Shown: positions 26,635-35,492 of the stretch, in pieces | Position numbering within the stretch: the first letter of the stretch is position 1 | Layout: each line of letters begins with the position of its first letter | DNA from: Alcanivorax nanhaiticus | GTDB lineage: Bacteria > Pseudomonadota > Gammaproteobacteria > Pseudomonadales > Alcanivoracaceae | Reading direction: 5' to 3' | Assembly (NCBI RefSeq): GCF_000756665.1 | Contig: NZ_ARXV01000014.1 | Coordinates: 1 to 64,000 of the forward strand | DNA: 64,000 bases | Notes under the pieces: model-generated | The model's database searches: none | What the model was told of the DNA's origin: nothing | What the model saw: the letters and a program-made list of their open reading frames with translations, nothing else | Made by a program: the position numbers and the translations under genes

Positions 26635-26712
26635 TGGCATTGTGGCGCCAGGACTCAATGCTAAAATCCGCTGTTCATGCACTGCTTACACAACAACAGC
26701 AGCGAGGCCTCC

Positions 26713-27486
26713 ATGTCCGCAACCCAGCCCATCGACTGGCGTACCCTGCCCGCCGCCATCTGGCGTGGCCGCACCGGCACCTTGCGACCGGTACCACATC
26801 CCGATCCAGTCCGGCTGGAAGACCTGCTCGGTATCGACACCCAAAAACAGAAAATTATCCAGAACACGGAACGTTTTCTTTCCGGGCAGCCCTGCAACCA
26901 TGTCCTGCTCTGGGGCAGTCGCGGCACAGGCAAGTCCTCCATCGTGAAAGCTCTGTTGAATCGGTATGCCAGCAAAGGGTTACGTGTTATCGAAGTCGAC
27001 AAGGACGATTTGCATGATCTTCCCGAGATTGTTGATGACATTCGTGATCGTGCCCAACGCTTTATTATTTACTGTGACGATCTGTCTTTCGAAGATGGCG
27101 AAAATCAGTACAAGCATCTGAAAAGCGTGCTGGAGGGTTCTCTGGAATTACCGCCGGAGAATGTTCGCATCTACGCCACCAGCAACCGCCGTCATCTGCT
27201 GCCTGAGTACATGAAAGACAACGCCCAGTCACAGGTTGTTGATGGAGAACTTCACCATGGCGATGCGGTGGAAGAAAAAATCTCCCTGGCCGATCGTTTT
27301 GGCCTTGGGCTCAGCTTTTATCCGATCAGCGAACCACAGTATTTCGATATCGTGGATCACCTTTTTGGCGAGGTAAAAGACCGCGAGCACCTGCACATCC
27401 GGGCTCGCCGTTTTTCCATTGAAAAAGGCGTGCGATCCGGGCGTACAGCACGGCAGTTTTATAATCAGTTTGTCGGGGAGTTTTAA
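26713..27486 (+). CDS. AAA-type ATPase, DUF815 family
   Basis: A 257-residue cytoplasmic ATPase. Walker A is GSRGTGKSS near residue 70, Walker B is FIIYCDDLS near 117, and the sensor-type ATSNRRHLLP follows near 156, the hallmark of DUF815. Bacterial members are conserved but uncharacterised. ATG 26713 is preferred to 26677 because a GAGG element precedes it and the family N-terminus matches. It is transcribed away from the lipoprotein-DUF2868-GTPase unit. Confidence 0.88.
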   Translation: MSATQPIDWRTLPAAIWRGRTGTLRPVPHPDPVRLEDLLGIDTQKQKIIQNTERFLSGQPCNHVLLWGSRGTGKSSIVKALLNRYASKGLRVIEVDKDDLHDLPEIVDDIRDRAQRFIIYCDDLSFEDGENQYKHLKSVLEGSLELPPENVRIYATSNRRHLLPEYMKDNAQSQVVDGELHHGDAVEEKISLADRFGLGLSFYPISEPQYFDIVDHLFGEVKDREHLHIRARRFSIEKGVRSGRTARQFYNQFVGEF

Positions 27487-27515
27487 GAGCAACTGCGAGC
27501 TTTGAGCTACCACTT

Positions 27516-27639
27516 TGTAGGAGCCCAGCTTGTCTGGGCGAAGATGCGTTTCGAGTTACGAGTAGCGAGTTTCGAAAGGCAAACCTTCAGGCTTGCGATG
27601 TCCGGTTTTCGCAACTCGAAACTCGTTACTCGCTTCTGG
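27516..27639. repeat. REP hairpin joined to a heptad-armed inverted repeat
   Basis: A REP unit (tgtaggagcccagcttgtct..., 27516-27542) abuts a GAGTTNC heptad element (27548-27639). The heptad left arm contains ttacgag-tagcgag-tttcgaaaggc and the right arm gcaactcgaaactcgttactcg. The genes on either side converge. Confidence 0.85.
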
Positions 27640-27695
27640 CATTTACTTGCCCGGGCAACCGGGGATCCTTCAAAACGAGGTTTTCCCCGAAGCGA

Positions 27696-28736
27696 TCAGC
27701 GGGTAGCTAGTAGCTGCTTCGCCGTCGCATCACAGATGGCATTCACCGCCCTCCGTGCTGCCGGAATAACGCCACCCATGGTCAGAAAGCCATGGGTCAG
27801 TTGCGGAAAATCAAGGCTGGCAACGTCCACGCCCGCTTCTCGCAATTTCTCTCCGTATTCCAGACCTTCATCACGCAACGGATCAGTCGCTGTGATCAGA
27901 ATAGCTGGCGGTTGGCCGGCAAGATCCGGGTTACGCAAAGGCGACACCCGGTAATCCTCCATCAGGGCAGGATCAGGGATAAAGTGGCTACGGAACCAGG
28001 TAAGCAGCGGCAGATCCAGACCAAAGCCCTGGCCGAGACTCTGTACGGAGGGGTGCTGCAGAGCCCCGTCAGTGGTGGGATAGATCAATACCTGCAGGGC
28101 CGGCAGAGACAACCCCGCCAGCTTGGCCTGTTGGGACACCACCGCACTAAGGTTGCCGCCAGCGCTGTCACCCATCACTGCCAACCGTGCGGGATCAAGC
28201 CCCAGTGCTGCGGTGTTATCCAACAACCAGCGCCACACAGCCAGACAATCATTGGCAGGGGTAGGCGAGGGATGCTCCGGTGCCAGCCGATAATCCACAC
28301 TTAACACCACAGCATTGGTGCGCGTGGCAATGTAGCGGCACAGCCGGTCGTATTCCTCTACCCCACCCACAGTAAAGCCACCGCCATGGAAGAACAGAAT
28401 GGCCGGAGCCTGTCGAGGGGCATGATCTGGACGATAACGACGCACCAGCACCGTGGTGTCACCCTCAACCGGCACCTGATGGTCTACCACCACCGGCAGC
28501 GGCTGCTCTGCCACATCCAGCAAGGCAATCATGTCACGATACAGTTGGCGCGCCTGGGGCACCGAAACGCTGTTAAGGGTAGGCTTGGCACCACTCAGCG
28601 CCAGCAAAAAACGAACGTGCGGATCAAGGTGATCACGGCCCAGCGTTTCCACGCCGGCTGCCAGGCGAGTCAGCACCGGTCGCGGCAGCAACATGAGGGA
28701 TTTCAGCGCAGCGCGCTCCAGGGCAACAGGGGTCAT
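27696..28736 (-). CDS. Alpha/beta-hydrolase, HSL-family esterase
   Basis: A 346-residue carboxylesterase of the hormone-sensitive-lipase family. The oxyanion motif FFHGGGF is near residue 114, the nucleophile sits in GDSAGG (near 189), and Asp and His complete the triad in the C-terminal third (ATDPLRDEG, LTHGFL). It lacks a signal peptide and so acts in the cytoplasm on short-chain esters. GAGGAG lies 6 bases before the ATG. No operon partner. Confidence 0.9.
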   Translation of the reverse strand: MTPVALERAALKSLMLLPRPVLTRLAAGVETLGRDHLDPHVRFLLALSGAKPTLNSVSVPQARQLYRDMIALLDVAEQPLPVVVDHQVPVEGDTTVLVRRYRPDHAPRQAPAILFFHGGGFTVGGVEEYDRLCRYIATRTNAVVLSVDYRLAPEHPSPTPANDCLAVWRWLLDNTAALGLDPARLAVMGDSAGGNLSAVVSQQAKLAGLSLPALQVLIYPTTDGALQHPSVQSLGQGFGLDLPLLTWFRSHFIPDPALMEDYRVSPLRNPDLAGQPPAILITATDPLRDEGLEYGEKLREAGVDVASLDFPQLTHGFLTMGGVIPAARRAVNAICDATAKQLLATR

Positions 28737-28824
28737 CAGGGCTCCTCGGGTGGCGATCTCTCAGTGGTTCCGCCACCAGCCCATCACTCAGAGACAGGCC
28801 GGATACAGAACCTGCGCGAGTGTA

Positions 28825-29448
28825 TCAGAAATACCACTCAAGGCCGCCCTCAACGCCAGTAACAGTGATGTAGTCCTTGTCCACATACTGCATGTACTGC
28901 AGGCTCAGGCCGATGTTGTAGCGGGTGCGCAGCCCCAGCGCTGCGCCAAAGGCCAGGCTGGTGTCGTCATTGCGGCGGGTATCGCTGTCGCACACGGTAT
29001 TGCAACGACGTCGAACCACCGTTTTCACTTTTACATCAGCCACGCCGGCGAACCCCTGAACGAACAGACTGTCCAGATGCTGCTTCAACACCGGAGCATC
29101 CAGGGACCACTTGCCCGTGGCCAGCAGCGCGCCGACATGATCCACGGTGTAATCCACCTTGTTGCGGCTGGTATCAGAGCGGAAGGTATCCCCGGACGGG
29201 GCCGCCGCGAGACGCAACTCCACCCCCCAGTTTTCATCCACCATCCCGCCCAGGCGCAAACCCAGGCCCGTGGGCGTCAGCTCACGATTATCGTAATCCA
29301 GATTAAGGTGCATGAGGTTGGCGGCAGCGTAGCCGTAACGGGAATCCTGAAAATGGGCCACGCCGGCTTTCCTGTCTTCGGTCTGATCGGTGTCCTGCGC
29401 CCAGAGGGAGGAACTGAACAGCAATCCGATTAGCATCCAGTAACGCAT
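28825..29448 (-). CDS. Small outer-membrane beta-barrel protein
   Basis: A 207-residue exported protein with a signal peptide cleaved after SLWAQ (about residue 18) and an eight-strand-type barrel of alternating hydrophobic residues ending ...GGLEWYF, the C-terminal aromatic signature for outer-membrane insertion. Two cysteines in RRCNTVC could form a disulfide in a loop. It resembles OmpA-like barrel or YfaZ-type proteins; the function is unknown. AAGGACG precedes the ATG. It is divergent from homoserine kinase by 100 bases. Confidence 0.75.
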   Translation of the reverse strand: MRYWMLIGLLFSSSLWAQDTDQTEDRKAGVAHFQDSRYGYAAANLMHLNLDYDNRELTPTGLGLRLGGMVDENWGVELRLAAAPSGDTFRSDTSRNKVDYTVDHVGALLATGKWSLDAPVLKQHLDSLFVQGFAGVADVKVKTVVRRRCNTVCDSDTRRNDDTSLAFGAALGLRTRYNIGLSLQYMQYVDKDYITVTGVEGGLEWYF

Positions 29449-29548
29449 GGAAGGTCGTCCTTTTTGTTATTCTTGGAGTCACGGCTGCCTGTTATACCAT
29501 CGCCAGCAGGCAGAGTCTTTGCCCTGCCGCCGAATCAGGAAATCATTC

Positions 29549-30463
29549 ATGTCTGTCTACACCCCGCTCGACGCCGCACAGATGACCCAGGTACTGGCAG
29601 CCTTCGGTTATACGCTGGTGGATTATCGTGGCGCCAGCCATGGCATCGAGAACAGCACCTTCCTGATCGAGGCCCGTGACGATCGGGAAAAGCCCTTGGC
29701 GCTGGTGCTAACGGTATTTGAAAGTCTGAGCAGCGAGGCCCTGCAGCCCTATCTTCACCTGCTTGCCCAGCTAGCCAACGATCCATTGCTCCCCGTTCCC
29801 GGCCCGCTCAGCGACGCTCAGGGGCGCTGGCAGATTACCGTGGCAGGCAAGCCTGCGGTGCTGATGCCGCGCCTTCCCGGCGAGCATGACTTTGCCGTCG
29901 ACGAGACCCGCTGTGGCCAGGTGGGAGAACTGCTTGCCAGACTACATCGATGCTCTCCCGCATCCCTGCTGCCGCTGCCCAACGAGCGCCAACGACTTGA
30001 GACTCTTGCCGCACAGCTTGGCAAGCTGCCACAGGATCAGCAATCTCCCGCCCGTGCCCTGCTGGATGCCTGGCAGGCCAGCCCTACCGGCCAAACCCTG
30101 ATTCATGGCGACCTGTTCCGTGACAATCTGCTCTGGCAGGAAGGCCGAATCAGCGCCTTGCTGGATTTCTACAACGCCTGTCTGGATGACGCAGAATACG
30201 ATCTGGCGGTGACCATGAACGACTGGTGTGTAGACCGTACGGGCAAACCCCTGCCTGAGCGTGAGCAGGCCCTGCTGGAGGCTTACCAGCGCAATGGCGG
30301 CGCTTATGACAGAAACCGTTTGCAGCAGGCATTAGCGGTAGCCGCCCTGCGCTTCTGGTTGTCACGTCTGGCCGGGCCAGTGGCAGAACACAGCGAAGGG
30401 CAGGGCAGCAAGGACCCGAAGGAGTTCGCAAGGATTTACGGGTGGCGGATCAGGGACATCTGA
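29549..30463 (+). CDS. thrB: Homoserine kinase (choline-kinase-like type)
   Basis: A 304-residue kinase of the aminoglycoside phosphotransferase fold that phosphorylates homoserine in threonine synthesis. The Brenner-type catalytic motif HGDLFRDNLLW is near residue 187, followed by the metal-binding DFYNAC. It matches the alternative ThrB form of pseudomonads rather than the GHMP enzyme. ATG 29549 has AGGA upstream; the longer frame overlaps the divergent promoter. No other threonine genes are adjacent. Confidence 0.9.
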   Translation: MSVYTPLDAAQMTQVLAAFGYTLVDYRGASHGIENSTFLIEARDDREKPLALVLTVFESLSSEALQPYLHLLAQLANDPLLPVPGPLSDAQGRWQITVAGKPAVLMPRLPGEHDFAVDETRCGQVGELLARLHRCSPASLLPLPNERQRLETLAAQLGKLPQDQQSPARALLDAWQASPTGQTLIHGDLFRDNLLWQEGRISALLDFYNACLDDAEYDLAVTMNDWCVDRTGKPLPEREQALLEAYQRNGGAYDRNRLQQALAVAALRFWLSRLAGPVAEHSEGQGSKDPKEFARIYGWRIRDI

Positions 30464-30505
30464 TTTCATGCCGGATGCCTGACGCAAATCCGGGCCAGGT
30501 TTTAC

Positions 30506-30685
30506 TGTAAGAGCCCAGCTTGTCTTGGCGAGGTAATCAGTTTCGAGTTGCGAGTAACGAGTTTCGAAAGGCAAAACCCCAAACCTTGTTCCTTTCCACA
30601 GGTTTCAGGTTTTCGAAACTCGGTACTCGCTTCTGGGATCCTTACCTCGCCAAGGCTCGGATCGCCTGCAGGCAGGCTCCTACAG
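30506..30685. repeat. Composite REP / heptad / REP element
   Basis: A REP unit (30506-30533) is followed by a heptad element (30538-30636) and then a second, inverted REP-like unit (30642-30685). Outer flanks cttggcgaggtaa and ttacctcgccaag pair over 13 bases around the heptad core. Its right 55 bases recur at 36911-36964 with about five differences. Confidence 0.87.
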
Positions 30686-30726
30686 TGGGCTACAATGAGG
30701 GTCTTGCGTCGGGTGTCCGACGCTCA

Positions 30727-31818
30727 TCAAGCACTACCCGCCAGAATCATGTGATTGAGGTGCGCCAGGTATTCCTGTTCCTGCCAAAGCCAGGGGTAGT
30801 CCGGGCAGGCCAGGGAGCTGGGGGTCAGAGCCTCCACGCCCTGGGTCAGGGCGTTCACCACCATCATTTCATGCAGGTCCGCCCAACCGGTGGGCAACTT
30901 GCGCAGATGGCGGGGCTGATTGACGAACCCTTCGCTGAGTACCGGATGCAAGCGCCGCAGGCGAGTGAACGCCATACGCCGGTTCAACTGATCTTCCAGA
31001 CGCCGCTGCCAGTGATTTCCGGCCGCATCCAGCAGCACCTGCTTGACCGGCCCCGCCAGCTTGCCGAACAGCCCTGACATGGGCATGGTCTCGCCGCTGG
31101 CGAAGCGATAGCGCGGGTCATCGTCCAGCCACAGACTGAAATCCAGAAAATCCAGCTCACTGGTATCCAGCTGCCGCATCCGCTCACTCAGGGCCACGGT
31201 GGTGCTTAGCCCCACTGGCACTGTCGGAAACAAGGCATGCAGCGCTCGGGGAACTTCAATCAGGTAATCATCCAGACGCCGATTGGCCTGCTCAGACCAG
31301 TGGTTGGGTAACGGACGATCCGGGGAGCGCTGAAAGACCCGCCGTGCTACCCCATGGGCCGCCGGCAACGCGGGGAACTGGTAGCAGAAATCGAGGCCAG
31401 CCACATCGTCCAGATAACCCCAGTCAGACACCAGAGACAGGGTGTCGCTCCACACCGACACAAAATCTTCAGGGCGACGCACAAACGAACGCCGCGCCCG
31501 GCTGTCGTTGATAAAGCGGCTGCTGAACCACACCTTCATGCCCCGCTCATGGGTGGACTTCATCAGCTGATGCAAGGCATGACGGATCTTCACTTCTACC
31601 GCACGCCCACCCGGCGGCATGAGCTCACAACGATCCAGATGGATACCGTTTTCCGGCGTCGCGATCAGATGGGGGCAGGGATCCAGCCGCAGGGCATTGA
31701 ACCCACGGAGCTGGGTGTCGTCGAGAACCCGTTCCAACGAGGCAAAGGCACCGTCGCGCAGGTCGCGGTGCAGTAGCCAGGATAAATCCCAGCGAGCTAT
31801 TGCCAGGGGTTGGGGCAT
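30727..31818 (-). CDS. Cellulase-like TIM-barrel protein of unknown substrate
   Basis: A 363-residue protein without signal peptide, with the look of a glycoside-hydrolase-like barrel: an N-terminal R-W-D-L-S-W-L segment, S-S-R-F-I-N-D near residue 120 and D-F-L-D-F-S-L-W-L-D-D near 240. Similar pseudomonad proteins are labelled sugar-binding cellulase-like, without biochemical proof. ATG 31818 (GGAGACGAG upstream) is preferred; ATG 31851 and GTG 31917 are possible. It is divergent from a small secreted protein gene. Confidence 0.6.
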   Translation of the reverse strand: MPQPLAIARWDLSWLLHRDLRDGAFASLERVLDDTQLRGFNALRLDPCPHLIATPENGIHLDRCELMPPGGRAVEVKIRHALHQLMKSTHERGMKVWFSSRFINDSRARRSFVRRPEDFVSVWSDTLSLVSDWGYLDDVAGLDFCYQFPALPAAHGVARRVFQRSPDRPLPNHWSEQANRRLDDYLIEVPRALHALFPTVPVGLSTTVALSERMRQLDTSELDFLDFSLWLDDDPRYRFASGETMPMSGLFGKLAGPVKQVLLDAAGNHWQRRLEDQLNRRMAFTRLRRLHPVLSEGFVNQPRHLRKLPTGWADLHEMMVVNALTQGVEALTPSSLACPDYPWLWQEQEYLAHLNHMILAGSA

Positions 31819-31970
31819 ATCGGTCTCGTCTCCGGTCAAGCGCACCAGCATACCCGTTTCCGAACCTGCCTCAATGGCTCTGGCTGCTCTTATCGGTGAA
31901 ATGACCCACCTTGACACTTCAGCGGCACAGACAATTCCCCTACACCGTCTCTCGGGCTATGATCAGAGGC

Positions 31971-32333
31971 ATGAACAAATCCATGATTCCACTGATCATT
32001 GCGACCCTGCTAACTTCGGGCAACGCGCTGTCTGCAGAGCAACTGCCAGACACCGCGCCACCCGACGAGCAGGCCCCCCAGAGCCGTGAAAAAGGGCCCT
32101 CCGAGGCACTGGACAGTCACGAGCTGGAAGCGCTTTACCTGCAATCGCCAGTGGAACTGGATACCACCGACGAAAACCAGGGCTTGAACGCCGTCAGTTC
32201 GGAATCGCGCTATCTGGAAAATGAGCAGCAGGAATTGCTGCAACGCCAGCGTGACACGGTACAAATCATCCGGACACCGGAAGAAACCCCGCCACCGACG
32301 CCACCCACCCTGATGCCTATCCGGGATCTTTAG
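31971..32333 (+). CDS. Small secreted protein, unknown
   Basis: A 120-residue protein with a signal peptide cleaved after ALSA (about residue 20). The mature part is acidic, rich in Glu, Gln and Pro, probably disordered or coiled, and ends in PPPTPPTLMPIRDL. No family is recognised. AGAGG precedes the ATG at 31971. The stop codon TAG is followed after 4 bases by a GAGTTTC heptad array. Confidence 0.55.
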   Translation: MNKSMIPLIIATLLTSGNALSAEQLPDTAPPDEQAPQSREKGPSEALDSHELEALYLQSPVELDTTDENQGLNAVSSESRYLENEQQELLQRQRDTVQIIRTPEETPPPTPPTLMPIRDL

Positions 32334-32337
32334 CAAC

Positions 32338-32655
32338 GAGTTTCGAGTTTCGAGTTTCGAGTTTCGAAAAGCGAAAACCCTGCCCTGGGTCTGGCATAGC
32401 GCTGCTCGCTTAATACCGATGTTTCTGTGGGGGGGCTTGCACGCGGATTAAGCACCCTGAAATAAGGCACATCGCGGCGGAACCGCCGCTCCCACAAAAA
32501 ACAGTACCCACACCGCGAACGCCTCCCTGTGGGAGCGGGCGTTCGACCGCGAAAAGGCTGATGCCGTCGCATCGCGACAGAAGCCATATTCGCTGCGTTT
32601 AGTGAATGGCAATGCAGTGCAGGCCGGTTTTTTGAACCTCGATACTCACTTACAC
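32338..32655. repeat. Heptad element interrupted by a REP pair
   Basis: Four perfect GAGTTTC copies (32338-32365) form a left arm. A degenerate right arm (gaacctcgatactcac..., about 32628-32655) ends at the znuA stop codon. Between them lie two facing REP units, 32471-32496 and 32528-32555 (tgtgggagcgggcgttcgac...). This accounts for the whole 322-bp gap; no gene is seen in it. Confidence 0.72.
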
Positions 32656-33537
32656 TTAATTCGCGCCTTTCAGACAGCGCTCAAATCCTGCGCCCAGATA
32701 ATCGAGCCAGTCCAGATAATTCAGTGTCGGCTGATCCCGGCCCAGGGGGTCGAGGGCTTCCACGCGACAATCGGCGCACAGTCGTTTTAGCATGGCTTCC
32801 CTCGCCTCTGGCTCGCGGATCATGCACTGCACATCACGTTCACGAATCTCTGCCGCCAGTACCACAAACCGCCGGCTACCCGGCCCCGCGTCCAGCTGCT
32901 GGCTCACCACGACTGGCTCAGCCAACCCCAGCGCATCAGTGAAATAACCCCAGGGATGGTGATACGTCAGCCAGGGGCGTTGCGCCAACACAGCAAGGCG
33001 TGAACGCCACTGCGACTGAATCTCAACCGCTCGGGCCTGCCAGGCCTCGGGCTGCTGGCTCTCCAGCCCTTCCGGCAAGGCCGTTACCACTGCCCGGGAT
33101 AGCAGAATCATGTTGTCCACTGACAGCCACAGGTGGGGATCCAGGTAAGCTCCGTTCTGTGCGTGGGCTCCGCCATGATCGTGATGCTCGTGACCGTCAT
33201 GGTCATGATGCGTCCCGCTCTCGCGACGCTCCACCCCCGGCACATCCAGCAATGCCACCGAGCGCTTGTCACGACGCGCCACCAGAGGTGACAGAGGGGC
33301 TTCTACCTCAGCGCCCAGCCACACCATCAAATCGGCCTGCTGCACCAGCAACGCCTGACGCGGCGACAACGCCAGCTGATGGGGGTTCTGGTTGGCCTGC
33401 AGCAGGGTGACCACTTCCACCTGAGGGCCATACAAACTACGCACCACCTTCGCCAGCGGCTCCACACTGGCCACGATGGTCTGGCTCCAGGCGGGCGAGC
33501 AAAGCATTAGCAGGGTTGTCAGCCAGAAACGGCGCAT
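32656..33537 (-). CDS. znuA: Zinc ABC transporter substrate-binding protein
   Basis: A 293-residue periplasmic zinc-binding lipocalin-unrelated cluster A-I binding protein. After the signal peptide (MRRFW to SPAWS) come the metal-site histidine in NPHQLALSPRQ (near 63) and a His/Asp-rich mobile loop (HHDHDGHEHHDHGG near 110) typical of zinc rather than manganese members. The LDPHLWLS motif (second ligand) lies near residue 132. ATG 33537 gives the leader. It is divergent from znuCB and presumably Zur-controlled; a clear Zur box was not identified. Confidence 0.93.
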   Translation of the reverse strand: MRRFWLTTLLMLCSPAWSQTIVASVEPLAKVVRSLYGPQVEVVTLLQANQNPHQLALSPRQALLVQQADLMVWLGAEVEAPLSPLVARRDKRSVALLDVPGVERRESGTHHDHDGHEHHDHGGAHAQNGAYLDPHLWLSVDNMILLSRAVVTALPEGLESQQPEAWQARAVEIQSQWRSRLAVLAQRPWLTYHHPWGYFTDALGLAEPVVVSQQLDAGPGSRRFVVLAAEIRERDVQCMIREPEAREAMLKRLCADCRVEALDPLGRDQPTLNYLDWLDYLGAGFERCLKGAN

Positions 33538-33580
33538 AGCGGCCTCACAGAACGATTCATGGTTGCCGGGCACAGATGGG

Positions 33581-33675
33581 CGAGTTTCGAGTCACGGGTT
33601 TCGAAGATCCAAAACAACGGTTGCCTGAACCAGGGGAGGTTCTTCGCTTTTCGAAACTCGTCATTCGCTTCTCGT
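33581..33675. repeat. Heptad-armed inverted repeat in the znuA-znuC divergent region
   Basis: The left arm cgagtttcgagtcacgggtt and right arm ttttcgaaactcgtcattcg flank about 45 bases. It occupies nearly half of the 205-bp region that must also contain the two zinc-uptake promoters. Confidence 0.8.
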
Positions 33676-33742
33676 TTCTGCTTCAGTGCAGGCGAAAGGC
33701 GGGCAGTATATCATTGCGCCTTTGTTATTCGGACGCCTTCTC

Positions 33743-34513
33743 ATGTCGGACCCGCTTGTTCAGGTTGAGTCAGTCTCGGTCACCCTCGGTGGCACCTCGG
33801 TGCTGTCCGACGTCAGCCTGACGCTCGCGCCGGGACGCATCACCACCCTGATCGGCCCCAATGGTGCGGGAAAAAGCACCCTGGCGCGGGTGGTGCTGGG
33901 ACTGGTGAAGACGGACAACGGTTCCGTGAAACGCCGCAAAGGGCTGCGCATCGGCTACATGCCCCAGCAAATCAAGGTGGATGACAGCCTGCCACTCACC
34001 GTGGACCGCTTTCTGTGGCTGGCGGCACCTGGCCCCACCTCTGCCCGTCGTGCTGCCCTGGAGCGCGCAGGCGTCGCCCAGTTGCGACGACGTGCAGTCC
34101 AGCAATTGTCCGGTGGCGAGATGCAGCGGGTGCTGCTGGCCCGCGCCCTGCTGCGTAAACCTGATCTGCTGGTGCTGGATGAGCCCGCTCAGGGAGTGGA
34201 TGTAGCCGGCCAGAATGCCCTGTACGGCCTGCTCAAGGATGTTCGCGATGAACTGGGCTGCGCCATTCTGCTGATCTCCCATGATCTGCATCTGGTGATG
34301 GCCGCCACCGACGAGGTGATCTGCTTGCAGCGCCATGTGTGCTGCTCCGGCAACCCGGAAACCGTCAGCCGCGACCCGGCCTACCACGAACTGTTTGGTC
34401 CGGCTGCCGGCACCCCCAATCTGGCGTTGTATACCCATGATCATGACCACGACCATGATCTGCACGGCAACGCCCATCACCACGACCATGAAGGCCCCTG
34501 CAACCATGATTGA
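33743..34513 (+). CDS. znuC: Zinc ABC transporter ATP-binding protein
   Basis: A 256-residue ATPase of the zinc importer. Walker [10 protein letters not shown] is near residue 35, the signature LSGGEMQRV near 129, Walker [13 protein letters not shown] near 152 and the switch histidine in ISHDLH near 188. The C-terminus is an extended His/Asp tail (HDHDHDHD and HHHDHE), a zinc-chelating extension that matches the loop of ZnuA. ATG 33743 begins the conserved domain. Its end overlaps znuB by 8 bases. Confidence 0.95.
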   Translation: MSDPLVQVESVSVTLGGTSVLSDVSLTLAPGRITTLIGPNGAGKSTLARVVLGLVKTDNGSVKRRKGLRIGYMPQQIKVDDSLPLTVDRFLWLAAPGPTSARRAALERAGVAQLRRRAVQQLSGGEMQRVLLARALLRKPDLLVLDEPAQGVDVAGQNALYGLLKDVRDELGCAILLISHDLHLVMAATDEVICLQRHVCCSGNPETVSRDPAYHELFGPAAGTPNLALYTHDHDHDHDLHGNAHHHDHEGPCNHD

Positions 34514-35288
34514 ATTGCTGCTACCGCCGTTGCTGGCTGGCCTCGCCGTTGCCCTGGTCTCCGGTCCCATGGGCGCTTTTGTGGTGTGGCGGCGCATGGC
34601 GTTCTTCGGTGACACCCTGGCCCATGGTGCGCTACTTGGCGCGGCACTGGGGCTGGCCCTGGAGGTTAACCTGTACCTGGCAGTGGTGGCCGTCTGCCTG
34701 GGCCTGGCCGCTGCCCTGACCGCCCTGCAGCACCAGCGGCAACTGGCGGGAGACACCCTGCTGGGCATTGTTGCGCATACCACGCTAGCCCTGGGTGTGA
34801 TTGCCATCAGCCTGCAAACCGGCATTCAGGTGGATTTGTTCGCCTACCTGTTCGGTGATCTGCTGGCGGTAGGCTGGAACGATGTCATCGGCCTGTGGGG
34901 CGGGGCGGTAGTGATTCTGGTGCTGATGCTGTGGCAATGGCGTGCGCTGTTGAGCATTACCGTTAGTGAAGAGCTGGCCCAGGTGGAAGGCGTGGCGGTG
35001 CAGCGCACCCGCCTGTTGCTCATGCTGTTGCTGGCGCTGCTGATTGCCGGTGCCATTCGCACCGTGGGAGTGCTGCTGATCACCTCCCTGCTGGTGATCC
35101 CCGCCGCCAGCGCCCGACGACTGACGCACACCCCCGCGCAAATGGCACTGGTGGCCAGCTTGCTGGGCATCCTGTCTGTGCTGGTCGGCCTGGCGGTAAG
35201 CTGGTTTGCCAATACCCCGGTAGGCCCGTCCATCGTGGTAGCGGCCAGCGGGTTGTTTGTGCTGACGTTGTTGAGAAAGCCCTCCTGA
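34506..35288 (+). CDS. znuB: Zinc ABC transporter permease
   Basis: A 260-residue integral membrane protein with seven to eight helices, of the ABC-3 permease family. The cytoplasmic coupling segment [13 protein letters not shown] is near residue 33, and the conserved [15 protein letters not shown] segment near 187. Translation starts within znuC (ATGATTGA overlap), so the two are coupled. It forms the transmembrane channel for zinc entering the cytoplasm. Confidence 0.95.
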   Translation: MIELLLPPLLAGLAVALVSGPMGAFVVWRRMAFFGDTLAHGALLGAALGLALEVNLYLAVVAVCLGLAAALTALQHQRQLAGDTLLGIVAHTTLALGVIAISLQTGIQVDLFAYLFGDLLAVGWNDVIGLWGGAVVILVLMLWQWRALLSITVSEELAQVEGVAVQRTRLLLMLLLALLIAGAIRTVGVLLITSLLVIPAASARRLTHTPAQMALVASLLGILSVLVGLAVSWFANTPVGPSIVVAASGLFVLTLLRKPS

Positions 35289-35301
35289 CGCCGCTTTTAA
35301 T

Positions 35302-35446
35302 TTGTAGGAGCACCGCTTGAGGTGCGAAAAAACAGGTTCGAGTCGCGAGTAACGAGTTTCGAAAACCTCAACCCCGTATCCTCCCCCGAATGGCAAGGTT
35401 TAGATTTGGGGTTTTGCCTTTCGAAACTCATTACTCGTTACTCGCT
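35302..35446. repeat. REP hairpin joined to a heptad-armed inverted repeat
   Basis: A REP unit at 35302-35327 (tgtaggagcaccgcttgagg...) precedes a heptad element at 35337-35446 with arms ttcgagtcgcgagtaacgag and actcattactcgttactcgc. It lies between co-directional znuB and the MATE gene. Confidence 0.85.
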
Positions 35447-35492
35447 GGTGTTCCTAAAGCGGCTTCGTAGAGAGGATTTCCCCGGAGTGTGA

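Noticed and set aside
33676..33742. Zur box in the znu divergent region
   Set aside because: AGTATATCATTG is only a distant match to Zur consensus half-sites; not enough to annotate.
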